In this document: piece by piece, positions 1 through 7,024 of the stretch | How the letters are laid out: the number at the start of each line of letters is the position of its first letter | Position numbering within the stretch: the stretch's first letter is position 1 | Assembly (NCBI RefSeq): GCF_902491705.1 | Contig: NZ_CABUIW010000032.1 | Coordinates: forward strand, 1 to 23,619 | Direction: 5' to 3' | DNA from: an uncultured Lactobacillus sp. | Lineage (GTDB): Bacteria; Bacillota; Bacilli; Lactobacillales; Lactobacillaceae | Length of the DNA stretch: 23,619 nucleotides | Notes under the pieces: model-generated | Database searches by the model: none | Told to the model about the DNA's origin: nothing | The model's input: the letters and a program-made list of their open reading frames with translations, nothing else | Translations under genes and position numbers: made by a program

Positions 1-1
1 A

Positions 2-46
2 CGAGTTAAAGATTCTTATGATATCAGGACTTACAAGCAATTTTAG
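2..46 (+). CDS. possible 3' end of an upstream gene (partial)
   Basis: Reading from base 2 gives a short open stretch of 14 hydrophilic codons ending at a TAG at 44-46. It could be the tail of the gene preceding the ArpU-type regulator. A second frame (from base 3) also stays open, to 86, but encodes an unremarkable hydrophobic stretch. Nothing here identifies a product. Only the lack of an alternative use for the bases supports it. Confidence 0.25.
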   Translation, partial: RVKDSYDIRTYKQF

Positions 47-136
47 TCTACTTATTACCATACCTTTTAACTATTGTATGTATTAAAATATAGGAATGAG
101 GTATCAAAAATAACAGCTAAATTGAGGAGTGGAACT

Positions 137-580
137 GTGAGCTTACTATTTAAAGAATTAGACTGCAATAAAACATGTGACAAAGTTGATGAATTTTTAA
201 CTGACGATTTAGAAAAGCTAATTCTGATGGCCGGCCGTAATCTAACCGATTTGCGGTCTCCAAGCTTATCGCTTGCACCTGGTCATTCTAGTGGAGCTAA
301 TCATGCTGAAGCGAGCATAATTCGTGGACTTAATGCAGAAGCTGAAATAAGAGCAATTCATCACACTATTTACCACCTGCCTGAAATGTCAAAGATAATC
401 ATGCGCGATCTTTATATTTATCAGATGGAGAACTGGCAAATAGCTGAAGCTATTCAATATAGTCATACACAGTACAATGTTTTTAAAAGAAGGGCACAAT
501 TGTTTTTTGCGGATAGTTTCGATCACTGGCAAAGATACATGTCTTGTGAGCCGATTATTGATTTGCATCAATATAAATAA
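137..580 (+). CDS. arpU: ArpU-family phage late transcriptional regulator
   Basis: This 147-residue protein resembles the ArpU family, small helical regulators found at the boundary between early genes and packaging genes in phages of Gram-positive bacteria. They are thought to control late-gene transcription. Visible family traits are the start M-S-L-L-F-K-E-L-D, a segment K-V-D-E-F-L followed by a conserved L-R-S-P-S-L-S region, and a C-terminal half with a helix-turn-helix character (P-E-M-S-K-I-I-M-R-D-L-Y, then W-Q-I-A-E-A-I-Q-Y-S, then a basic K-R-R-A helix). I choose GTG at 137 because GAGGAG at 124-129 lies 7 bases upstream. The frame is open further back to a TTG at 74, but that start has no ribosome binding site and the extra residues do not look like the family. 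Family recognition is by eye. The DNA target is not known, but repeated motifs in the gap just downstream are candidates. Confidence 0.8.
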   Translation: MSLLFKELDCNKTCDKVDEFLTDDLEKLILMAGRNLTDLRSPSLSLAPGHSSGANHAEASIIRGLNAEAEIRAIHHTIYHLPEMSKIIMRDLYIYQMENWQIAEAIQYSHTQYNVFKRRAQLFFADSFDHWQRYMSCEPIIDLHQYK

Positions 581-589
581 ACTTGCAAG

Positions 590-619
590 ATCGCTGAAAG
601 ATACTTATTTTTTAGCGAT
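590..619 (+). other. hairpin directly after arpU
   Basis: ATCGCTGAAA (590-599) pairs with TTTTAGCGAT (610-619), a 10-bp stem with one G-U pair and a 10-base loop, starting 10 bases after the arpU stop. No clean T tract follows, so it is a poor terminator. It may be an mRNA end structure or part of an operator. Confidence 0.4.
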
Positions 620-626
620 AGTTATA

Positions 627-656
627 TTGCCACGTTAAAGGCTATAGTAGTATTGT
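627..656 (+). promoter_or_regulatory. weak sigma-70-type promoter candidate
   Basis: TTGCCA (627-632) and TATTGT (651-656) are separated by 18 bases, giving a near-consensus -35 box and a moderate -10 box. Transcription from here would produce an RNA of about 190-200 bases ending at the terminator-like hairpin at 821-853, or a leader for the packaging genes. AT-rich DNA gives many chance matches, so this is tentative. Confidence 0.25.
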
Positions 657-705
657 GAGTTAATTCGGAATACGTAATACTTACACAAAACTCCTATAAA
701 ACAGG

Positions 706-732
706 CTGGTAGTGGTGCAACTCCGCTATCAG
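706..732 (+). other. strong 10-bp hairpin in the arpU-terS gap
   Basis: CTGGTAGTGG (706-715) pairs with CCGCTATCAG (723-732), 10 bp including two G-U pairs, around the loop TGCAACT. It is more G+C-rich than its surroundings and has no T tract after it. The compensating G-U pairs suggest selection on an RNA structure rather than on a DNA palindrome. Confidence 0.5.
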
Positions 733-820
733 TCATCAGATATCGCAAGTATCAGCGTTAATTGTTTTATTATTTAAGTCATTTGATTTTTACATGTTTT
801 TATTCGCTTGTGATATCGCT

Positions 821-860
821 AAAGAGTTTGCTTATTAAGATAGCAAGCTCTTTTTATTTT
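821..860 (+). terminator. intrinsic terminator-like hairpin before terS
   Basis: AAAGAGTTTGCT (821-832) pairs with AGCAAGCTCTTT (842-853), 12 bp with one G-U pair, loop of 9 bases, followed by TTATTTT. This is a good Rho-independent terminator shape. It ends only about 37 bases before the terS start, so late transcripts starting upstream must read through it. Confidence 0.6.
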
Positions 861-889
861 GCACAAATTAAGGTGGTGGTGAATATGCG

Positions 890-1747
890 ATGAGTAAGAT
901 GGAAGATGCAAAAGCAGATTATCTGGCTGGTATGAAGTACAAAGATATTGCTGCTAAGTATGGCGTTGCTCTTAGTACAGTAAAGTCGTGGAAGACAAGA
1001 AATAAGTGGCAACGGAATAATGCAACTAAAAAGAAAAGTATGCATACAAAATCAAAAAGTATGCGTACAAAACCTGAAAAAGTTGCACCATCTTTACCAC
1101 CACCAGCATTACCAGATAATGATGAGTTGACAGATAAGCAAAAGGCTTTCTGTTTGTATTATTTACAGCGATACAATGCCACCTGGGCTTATCAGCAAGC
1201 GTATGGTGGAAGTTACGATACAGCTCATACCAATGGACCTCGATTACTTGCTAATGCTTGCATAAAAAAATATCTCACTGGTCTAAAAAAGCAGCAATCG
1301 CAAGAGCTATTTGCCACTGCTAACGACATTCTATTGCGTTATTTACACCAAGCTACCAGCAATATATCTGATGTTCTTTCATTTAGAACTAAGAAGCATT
1401 TAGTCTTTTATAAAGTACGCGATAAGAATGGTCCTTATGAGGATTCAAATGGCAAGTTTAGATATGAGCCAAAGATTAATCCTGAAACCGGTAAGCAAGA
1501 TTTTTACTATGAAAATATTGTTGAATTAAAAGATAGTAAGGATATTGATACATCTAATATTAAGAGTATTCGGATTGATAAAGGTGAAGCAGTTGTTGAA
1601 ATGGAAGATCGTCAGAAAGCAATGCAGATCCTTCTTGATCGCTTACCTGAGCCTGAAGTTAACGATGGTAGCACAACTTCACTACTCAATGCTTTAACTG
1701 GCGGAATGGCTAAGATATGGAGTAAAGATAACAATGAAAACAGTTAG
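890..1747 (+). CDS. terS: terminase small subunit (Terminase_2 type with N-terminal HTH)
   Basis: This is the DNA-recognition subunit of the packaging terminase, 285 residues. Residues about 5-40 form a helix-turn-helix (A-K-A-D-Y-L-A-G-M-K-Y-K-D-I-A followed by S-T-V-K-S-W). A basic, proline-rich linker follows (about 44-76). The Terminase_2 domain begins near residue 80 with L-T-D-K-Q-K-A-F-C and continues through N-A-T-W-A-Y-Q-Q-A-Y. The linker is encoded partly by a 21-bp tandem repeat that could be the packaging site. The ATG at 890 sits 11-13 bases after GGTGGTG. A nearer ATG at 885 opens only the mini-frame ATG-CGA-TGA, which overlaps the real start. The gene overlaps terL by 14 bases. 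Together with a PBSX-type large subunit and SPP1-like head genes, and with no HNH endonuclease in the window, headful (pac) packaging is the likelier mode. Confidence 0.88.
   Translation: MSKMEDAKADYLAGMKYKDIAAKYGVALSTVKSWKTRNKWQRNNATKKKSMHTKSKSMRTKPEKVAPSLPPPALPDNDELTDKQKAFCLYYLQRYNATWAYQQAYGGSYDTAHTNGPRLLANACIKKYLTGLKKQQSQELFATANDILLRYLHQATSNISDVLSFRTKKHLVFYKVRDKNGPYEDSNGKFRYEPKINPETGKQDFYYENIVELKDSKDIDTSNIKSIRIDKGEAVVEMEDRQKAMQILLDRLPEPEVNDGSTTSLLNALTGGMAKIWSKDNNENS
1034..1072 (+). repeat. 21-bp tandem repeat with palindromic cores inside terS (candidate pac site)
   Basis: AAAAGTATGCATACAAAA (1034-1051) recurs as AAAAGTATGCGTACAAAA (1055-1072), 17 of 18 bases identical at a 21-base spacing, about two DNA turns. 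The first core GTATGCATAC is a perfect palindrome; the second differs by one base. At protein level the copies give K-S-M-H-T-K and K-S-M-R-T-K in the disordered linker of TerS. Packaging recognition sites of pac phages often lie in or beside terS. Confidence 0.5.
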
Positions 1748-3008
1748 ATTCAATTTCACTCCATTTTCAAAAAAACAACTGCAAGTTCTAAGCTGGTGGG
1801 CTAATCCTGATTTAAAAGACTATGAAGCAATTATTTGCGATGGCTCGGTTCGTGCCGGTAAGACCGTAGTAATGTCCCTATCTTATATATTGTGGTCAAT
1901 GACTAATTTCACTGGTCAACAATTTGGTATGGCTGGTAAGACTATTGGCTCTTTTAGGCGTAATGTGTTGCGTCCATTAAGAAGTATGCTGGAGAGTGAA
2001 GGATATATAATCCATGATTCTCGCTCTGAAAACATGATAACCATTAGTAAAAATGGGCATACTAATTATTACTTCATTTTTGGCGGTAAGGATGAAGCTT
2101 CGCAGGACCTAGTGCAAGGTATTACCTTAGCTGGGTTCTTTTTTGATGAAGTTGCACTTATGCCGGAATCATTTGTTAATCAGGCTACTGCAAGATGTTC
2201 GGTTAGTGGCTCAAAGATGTGGTTTAACTGCAACCCCGCAGGACCCTATCATTGGTTCAAGCTTGACTGGATTGACCAGATGAAAGATAAACGTGCGCTA
2301 AGACTTCACTTTACGATGCACGATAATCCATCCCTTGATAGCGTAACAATAGGCAGATATGAACGTATGTATTCAGGCGTATTTTATCAACGCTACATTC
2401 AAGGTTTGTGGGTTATGTCAGAAGGTGTTATCTATGACAACTTTGATAAAGATACTATGGTTGTTAAAGAACTACCTAGTCATTTTGAAAAGTATTATGT
2501 TTCATGCGATTACGGAACACTTAACCCAACCGCTTTTCTTTTGTGGGGTTTAAATCACGGTACCTGGTATTTAATTAAAGAGTACTACTATTCTGGTAGA
2601 ACTACTTCACGGCAGAAGACGGATGAAGAATATTGTGAGGACTTAAAGAAATTTCTTGGCAATATAAAAGCTGAAATGATTATTGACCCATCAGCTGCAT
2701 CATTTAGTGCAACTTTAAGACAGAATGGCTTTAGGGTTAGAAAGGCCAAGAATGATGTGTTAGATGGTATTAGAGTTACCCAGACAGCCATGAACGAGGG
2801 GAAGATAAAATTTAGCATGAATTGTCCTAATTTGTTCAAAGAATTAGCCAGCTATGTTTGGGATGACAAAGCAGCAGAACATGGTGAAGATAAGCCGGTT
2901 AAACAGCATGACCATGCATGTGATGCAATGAGGTATTTTGTATACACAATTATTTACAAGAAAGTTACTGCAAAGGTTACTGTACGTCCTAGAGTACGTG
3001 GCTTATAG
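1734..3008 (+). CDS. terL: terminase large subunit (PBSX-type, ATPase and nuclease)
   Basis: This 424-residue packaging motor and nuclease acts with TerS at the portal. The N-terminal ATPase shows Walker A G-S-V-R-A-G-K-T at 37-44 and a Walker B F-F-F-D-E with D138/E139. The C-terminal RNase-H-like nuclease has its acidic residues in C-D-Y-G (D259), I-D-P-S (D318) and H-A-C-D-A-M (D397). Length and motif order fit the PBSX/SPP1 gp2 group (Terminase_3 and Terminase_3C). The start ATG overlaps the end of terS by 14 bases, a typical translationally coupled pair. The stop is followed within 16 bases by the portal gene. All catalytic residues are present, so packaging should be functional. Confidence 0.95.
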   Translation: MKTVRFNFTPFSKKQLQVLSWWANPDLKDYEAIICDGSVRAGKTVVMSLSYILWSMTNFTGQQFGMAGKTIGSFRRNVLRPLRSMLESEGYIIHDSRSENMITISKNGHTNYYFIFGGKDEASQDLVQGITLAGFFFDEVALMPESFVNQATARCSVSGSKMWFNCNPAGPYHWFKLDWIDQMKDKRALRLHFTMHDNPSLDSVTIGRYERMYSGVFYQRYIQGLWVMSEGVIYDNFDKDTMVVKELPSHFEKYYVSCDYGTLNPTAFLLWGLNHGTWYLIKEYYYSGRTTSRQKTDEEYCEDLKKFLGNIKAEMIIDPSAASFSATLRQNGFRVRKAKNDVLDGIRVTQTAMNEGKIKFSMNCPNLFKELASYVWDDKAAEHGEDKPVKQHDHACDAMRYFVYTIIYKKVTAKVTVRPRVRGL

Positions 3009-3023
3009 AAGGAAGGTGTAAAA

Positions 3024-4520
3024 GTGGCAGTTGTAATTGATAAAGATTTACTTGGCGATGTTAATGAGCCGAATGTTGAGGCAATTAACTATGCGGTTAG
3101 AGAATTGCAAAATCGCAAAAAACGGTTAGACAAGCTGTCTGATTATTACAATGGTAAGCAAGAAATTGAAAAGCATGAGTTTGATAATGCTACCGTTGAA
3201 GCAGCTAATGTGATGGTTAATCATGCTAAATACATTACTGATATGAATGTGGGTTTTATGACCGGTAACCCTGTAAAGTATGTTGCTGAAAAGGGTAAGA
3301 ATATTGATGATATCCTAGAAGTATTTAATCAAATTGATATTCATAAACATGATATTGAGCTAGAGAAAGACTTGTCAGTATTTGGCTATGGCTATGAGTT
3401 GCTTTACCTAAAAAAGACTGATCCAATATCTGTTAGGGATGAATTAGGAAACGAGAAACTTACTCCAAATACTGAATTAAAAATTGAAGTAATTGACCCA
3501 CGGGCAACTGTTGTGGTTTGTGATGATACAGTTGAGCATGAGCCTTTATTTGCTGTATTTACACAGGAAAAGAAAGATCTAGCTGGTAATACTAATGGCT
3601 ATAGTATTACTGTTTACATGCCTCAGCGAATTGTAGAGTATCGTACAAAAACAACTATGGAAGTTTCAGCAGATGATCCGATTGTTTATGATGGCGAGAA
3701 TTTATTTGGTGCAGTTCCAATAATTGAATTCAGAAACAACGAAGAAAGACAGGGAGATTTTGAACAGCTCATCTCTTTGATTGATGCCTATAACTTATTA
3801 CAAACGGATCGAATTTCGGATAAGGAAGCATTTGTTGATGCAATACTTGTTACCTTTGGTTTTGGTTTGGATGATAACGAAGATATTAAACGTTTGAATC
3901 GTGGCGCTATTGAAGCTCCTCCGCGTGAAGAGGGGGCTGATATTGAATGGCTAACTAAGAGCTTTGATGAAACTCAAGTCAACTTGCTTAGTCAATCCAT
4001 TGAAAACGACATCCACAAGATTTCATATGTGCCAAATATGAATGATGAGAAGTTCATGGGTAATGTGTCTGGAGAAGCGATGAAGTTTAAGTTGTTTGGT
4101 TTAGAGAACTTATTATCAATTAAACAGCGATACTTTTTTGATGGCTTACGTCGAAGATTGAAACTGATTCAAACAATTGTAAACATTAAAGGTGCTAATG
4201 ATGATGCTAGTGGATGTAAGATCTCACTTGCAGCTAATATTCCTTCTAATTTATCTGATGTAGTTAATAACGTTAAAAATGCGGATGGAATAATTCCTAG
4301 AAAATATACTTATAGTTGGCTTCCTGACGTTGATAATCCTCAAGATGTCATTGATGAAATGAATCAGCAAGATGCTGAAACAATTAAAAAGAATCAAGAA
4401 GCATTATGTGGGCAAGATCCAGATCGTTTAGAATTGGAGGATAAGCAAGATGATTCGAGTGAGAATGATAAAGAAACCGGATCAAACAATAATCAGAGTC
4501 ACCGGACACGCGCAGTATAG
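3024..4520 (+). CDS. portal protein (SPP1 gp6-like)
   Basis: This 498-residue protein has the features of the Phage_prot_Gp6 portal family. The N-terminal helical region includes R-K-K-R-L-D-K-L-S-D-Y-Y-N-G-K, followed by Y-I-T-D-M-N-V-G-F-M-T-G-N-P-V, a signature region of the family. The central part carries L-I-D-A-Y-N-L-L-Q-T-D-R and later S-G-E-A-M-K-F-K-L-F-G-L. The portal forms the dodecameric DNA entry ring of the head and binds the terminase. The GTG start at 3024 is preceded by GAAGGAAGG at 3008-3016. The C-terminal tail is acidic and low-complexity, and its last 71 bases overlap the protease gene in another frame, so the odd composition of the tail may reflect the dual coding. Confidence 0.93.
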   Translation: MAVVIDKDLLGDVNEPNVEAINYAVRELQNRKKRLDKLSDYYNGKQEIEKHEFDNATVEAANVMVNHAKYITDMNVGFMTGNPVKYVAEKGKNIDDILEVFNQIDIHKHDIELEKDLSVFGYGYELLYLKKTDPISVRDELGNEKLTPNTELKIEVIDPRATVVVCDDTVEHEPLFAVFTQEKKDLAGNTNGYSITVYMPQRIVEYRTKTTMEVSADDPIVYDGENLFGAVPIIEFRNNEERQGDFEQLISLIDAYNLLQTDRISDKEAFVDAILVTFGFGLDDNEDIKRLNRGAIEAPPREEGADIEWLTKSFDETQVNLLSQSIENDIHKISYVPNMNDEKFMGNVSGEAMKFKLFGLENLLSIKQRYFFDGLRRRLKLIQTIVNIKGANDDASGCKISLAANIPSNLSDVVNNVKNADGIIPRKYTYSWLPDVDNPQDVIDEMNQQDAETIKKNQEALCGQDPDRLELEDKQDDSSENDKETGSNNNQSHRTRAV

Positions 4521-4737
4521 TGTTAAGGGTTCGGATATTGTTTGTGCTTCATTTTCTACGCTTATTACTCATACCGTAAATAATTGCACTAAAGTAACTG
4601 TAACTGATAAAGATGGTTTGCTAACTGCTGTATTTTTAGATCCCAAAAGCGTTGAAAATAAGATACTGTTAAGTGCATTTGAAAATACAGTAAACCAATT
4701 AATTGACCAATATGGGCAATATATTTCTTGGTGTTGA
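4450..4737 (+). CDS. prp: Prp-like cysteine protease (ribosomal L27-processing type)
   Basis: This 95-residue protein matches the Prp/YsxB family, the Firmicutes cysteine protease that removes the N-terminal leader of ribosomal protein L27. The defining pattern is here as G-H-A at residues 19-21 and D-I-V-C-A-S at 29-34. H20 and C32 are 12 residues apart, the same spacing as the catalytic His and Cys of the staphylococcal enzyme, and D29 also matches. Length is close to the family norm. The ATG at 4450 lies 9 bases after TTGGAGG, inside the portal gene, which it overlaps by 71 bases. The minor head gene follows after 6 bases. Probable substrates are the scaffold, major capsid and major tail proteins downstream, all of which carry an L27-like leader. 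It may be phage-dedicated, or it may also act on host L27; sequence cannot tell. Confidence 0.9.
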   Translation: MIRVRMIKKPDQTIIRVTGHAQYSVKGSDIVCASFSTLITHTVNNCTKVTVTDKDGLLTAVFLDPKSVENKILLSAFENTVNQLIDQYGQYISWC

Positions 4738-4743
4738 TTCTCT

Positions 4744-5826
4744 ATGAAAGTTAATAAGAAGAAGTTTACTTATTGGCAATTACGTGATTTACAAGATGAG
4801 CAAAGAAATCAAGATGAAGCAACTAAGAGATTAAGAATAATTAATAATGCATATCAAAAAGCACAATCATACTTGAGCGACGAGGTTAAAAAGATCTATC
4901 GTCGCTATTTTTATGCAGATATTTCAAAAGAAGAAGTTGCAACTATCATGTCTTCGCACATTTCTCCTTCTGAATTGGTTACTCTTAAAGCCTTATCGTC
5001 TAGTATTACTGATAAGAAAAGTAGACAAGCAGTTGACAATTACTTAGGTAGGCTTGCAGCTAAAAGCAGAATTACACGACTTGAGGAAATGCAACTTAAA
5101 GCATACATTGCTGCAAAATCAGCTGGTGCAACTGAACTAGATCAAAATGTTAAATTGCATACTGACATAATGAAACACGCTTGGTCAGAAGCAGAGAAAC
5201 AAAGTGCTGCTTATGACACTACTAAGGATTACACTTTACACTCTCCTCACTCTGTAGAAGTTAAACAGGACAAAATAGTCATTAAAAATCCTGATACTGG
5301 TAAAGAAGTGGCTACTGTTCCAATGGATAAGGATGTTCCAAAGAGTAAGATTACTGAAATCCCTAATCGCTATGTTGAAAAAGCATTAGAAACTCGCTGG
5401 AAAGGAAAGAACTTTTCATCACGTATCTGGGGGAATACTGATAAATTAGCCGAACGATTGCAGGAATTGTTTACAGTTAAAGAACTGAGTAATCTCCCTG
5501 AACGTGAGATGATTAAGCGAATTGAGCAAGAATTTAACGTTGGTAAGTTTTATGCCAGTCGTTTAATTAGGACTGAAGCTAATTTCTTTTATTCTAAAAT
5601 TAAGTTAGATAATTGGCGTAAACGTGGAGTTAAGCAATATCAATTGTTAGCAGTTATTGATAGTCGTACTAGTAAGATATGCAGATCAATAAATGGAAAT
5701 GTCTATAATGTTAAAGATGCAGTATTTGGTAAGAACGTTCCACCATTGCATCCCTTTTGCCGTACAGTTCCAGTAATTTATTTAGGTAATGCTAGAAGTG
5801 CAAGTAATAAAACGGTAAAAAAGTAA
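4744..5826 (+). CDS. minor head protein, SPP1 gp7-like / MuF domain
   Basis: This 360-residue protein is a phage head morphogenesis protein. The C-terminal MuF domain is clear: about 306-350 reads D-S-R-T-S-K-I-C, then N-G-x-V-Y, then V-P-P-L-H-P-F-C-R-T, with the two cysteines and the L-H-P-x-C-R signature. The N-terminal half is helical and charged. In SPP1 the homologue gp7 binds the portal and enters the capsid in few copies, where it affects DNA release. Gene position (portal, protease, MuF, scaffold) supports this role. The ATG at 4744 has only a weak ribosome binding site, so translation is probably coupled to the protease gene, which stops 6 bases earlier. Confidence 0.9.
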   Translation: MKVNKKKFTYWQLRDLQDEQRNQDEATKRLRIINNAYQKAQSYLSDEVKKIYRRYFYADISKEEVATIMSSHISPSELVTLKALSSSITDKKSRQAVDNYLGRLAAKSRITRLEEMQLKAYIAAKSAGATELDQNVKLHTDIMKHAWSEAEKQSAAYDTTKDYTLHSPHSVEVKQDKIVIKNPDTGKEVATVPMDKDVPKSKITEIPNRYVEKALETRWKGKNFSSRIWGNTDKLAERLQELFTVKELSNLPEREMIKRIEQEFNVGKFYASRLIRTEANFFYSKIKLDNWRKRGVKQYQLLAVIDSRTSKICRSINGNVYNVKDAVFGKNVPPLHPFCRTVPVIYLGNARSASNKTVKK

Positions 5827-5848
5827 TTTGTAGACCTAAGCAAGTCAT

Positions 5849-5949
5849 AAAACTGCCTCGAAAATTTAAATACGTATGTGGATTTGTTACTGCATATCTA
5901 AAATTCACCGTGTAGAAATATGGGGTGGCTTTTTTCATGCAGTTTTTTT
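5849..5949 (+). other. possible structured RNA / attenuator before the scaffold gene
   Basis: The 153-base gap 5827-5979 can form a long fold. AAAACTGC (5849-5856) is exactly complementary to GCAGTTTT (5939-5946), which runs into TTT. Inside, CCTC (5856-5859) can pair with GGGG (5922-5925), and GTGGATTT (5878-5885) with AAATTCAC (about 5900-5907). Two T tracts (5930-5935 and 5943-5949) each follow a different closing helix, as in an attenuator. The structure ends about 30 bases before the scaffold start. It may instead be a leaky terminator that adjusts expression. No credible gene lies in the gap. Confidence 0.4.
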
Positions 5950-5979
5950 GCAAGTGTGCATGGGTAGAAAGGACTAATT

Positions 5980-6624
5980 ATGGAAAATAAATTTTATAAA
6001 GGTTTATTAAAACTTAATTTACAACGATTTGCTGATGAAGGACAAGGTGAGGGAGGTGATGACAGTAACAATGCACAAGATGAAGTAAAAGATAATGGTT
6101 CAACTGATGAGCAGCCTTTTAAAACCTTTAATACTCAATCAGAATTGGATTCTTTCGTAGATAAGAAATTGGCTAAGGCTTTAGATACAGCTCGCTCTAA
6201 GTGGGAAAAAGAGCAAAACGATAAAGCCCAAAAAGCTAAAGATCTTAAGAACATGTCTCCAGAGGAACGACAAGAGTATGAATTTAAGCAAAGGGAGAAA
6301 GCCTTGCTTGATAGAGAAGCTGATGTAACTAAGCGTGAAAACAAGAATAAATTGGCAACTCAGCTAATTACCGATGGCTTGCCAGCAGAGCTAGTAGATG
6401 TTTTCGATGATGTTCTAACTGATGAGGATAAAATGACAGCTACTTATCAAAAAGTTAGTGACGTTTTTAGAAGTGCTGTTCATGATGCTGTTGAAACTCG
6501 ATTAGCTCAAGGTGCAAAACCACCAAAGATCTCAGGCAATACTCAAACTAACAAAACTACTGGAGAAATCTTTGCTGAAAGAGCTAATGAATCTCAAAAT
6601 GTAAAAAATGATTTTTGGAATTAG
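5980..6624 (+). CDS. capsid scaffolding protein with L27-like leader
   Basis: This 214-residue protein is highly charged, with a coiled-coil-like middle (about 65-125, many Lys, Glu and Gln) and a helical C-terminal region. That is typical of Gram-positive phage scaffolds (DUF4355/gp20-like), and it lies just ahead of the capsid genes. The start carries a leader ending in L-K-L-N-L-Q-R-F-A (residues 10-18), which closely resembles the first residues of Firmicutes ribosomal protein L27. Cleavage after A18 by the Prp-like protease encoded upstream is predicted and would leave D19-E-G-Q as the new start. An acidic stretch (about 19-45) follows. The ATG is preceded by AGAAAGGA. Scaffold identity rests on composition and gene order. 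Confidence 0.85.
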   Translation: MENKFYKGLLKLNLQRFADEGQGEGGDDSNNAQDEVKDNGSTDEQPFKTFNTQSELDSFVDKKLAKALDTARSKWEKEQNDKAQKAKDLKNMSPEERQEYEFKQREKALLDREADVTKRENKNKLATQLITDGLPAELVDVFDDVLTDEDKMTATYQKVSDVFRSAVHDAVETRLAQGAKPPKISGNTQTNKTTGEIFAERANESQNVKNDFWN

Positions 6625-6636
6625 AAAGGAAAAAAT

Positions 6637-7008
6637 ATGTACACACAATTTCAAAATGGTAAGCAATTAAATTTTCTTGCTTCTGAAAAATTTACTGCTT
6701 TCCCAGAAACAGTTAACAAAGATAATTACAATGTAAAAACTGACGATCTAGGTCGAAAGTATATTCCAGCTGGTACTGTATACCCAACTAATGATGCTAA
6801 AGCTATTGGTATTACTGTTAATGACGTTTATGTGACAGATAGTGATACTAATCAAATGGTTGCTGTAATGCGTGAAGGTTGGGCATTAAGTCAACGCCTT
6901 GACCCAGTGCCAACAGCTGACGCAATTAAAGCAATGACTGCAATTCATTTTAAAGATCTGGAAACAGAAGCAACCCCATCAACGGATGATACACATAAAG
7001 TTCAATAA
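6637..7008 (+). CDS. small head protein, possible capsid decoration protein
   Basis: This 123-residue protein lies between the scaffold and major capsid genes, the place where SPP1 and relatives encode a capsid-binding or decoration protein. The sequence is beta-rich (I-P-A-G-T-V-Y-P-T-N-D, then A-I-G-I-T-V-N-D-V-Y-V-T, then M-V-A-V-M-R-E-G-W-A), a pattern seen in small trimeric decoration proteins and capsid-associated proteins. GAAAGGA lies just before the ATG. I do not recognise a specific family, so the role is inferred from position and composition. It has no clear L27-like leader, unlike its neighbours. Confidence 0.7.
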   Translation: MYTQFQNGKQLNFLASEKFTAFPETVNKDNYNVKTDDLGRKYIPAGTVYPTNDAKAIGITVNDVYVTDSDTNQMVAVMREGWALSQRLDPVPTADAIKAMTAIHFKDLETEATPSTDDTHKVQ

Positions 7009-7024
7009 AAGGAGAAAATAGTAA

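Larger units (their letters stand above)
581..889 (+). other. non-coding arpU-terS gap with hairpins and repeats
   Basis: About 310 bases without a credible gene separate the regulator from terS. The gap holds three hairpins (590-619, 706-732, 821-853), a weak promoter candidate (627-656), and a recurring octamer GATATCGC at 739-746 and 812-819. The decamer TTTAGCGATA at 611-620 is an exact inverted copy of TATCGCTAAA at 814-823. The gap could be the late-gene control region or a leader RNA. No tRNA fold was found. Confidence 0.6.

Noticed and set aside
74..136. Upstream TTG start at 74 for the ArpU-type regulator
   Set aside because: The GTG at 137 has an ideal GAGGAG 7 bases upstream and yields the usual family start.
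854..3008. Reverse-strand open frames such as 854-1045 and 2588-2839
   Set aside because: They lie opposite strongly supported genes, have no ribosome binding sites and no recognisable protein features.
5876..5977. A 33-codon ATG frame in the gap before the scaffold gene
   Set aside because: There is no ribosome binding site, and the composition (Trp, Cys and Phe rich) is unlike a phage gene; the pairing potential of the gap explains the bases better.
6637..6690. L-N-F-L-A-S-E-K near the start of the small head protein, resembling an L27-type cleavage signal
   Set aside because: It lacks the L-K-L-x-L-Q-R-F-A order and spacing found exactly in the other three proteins.
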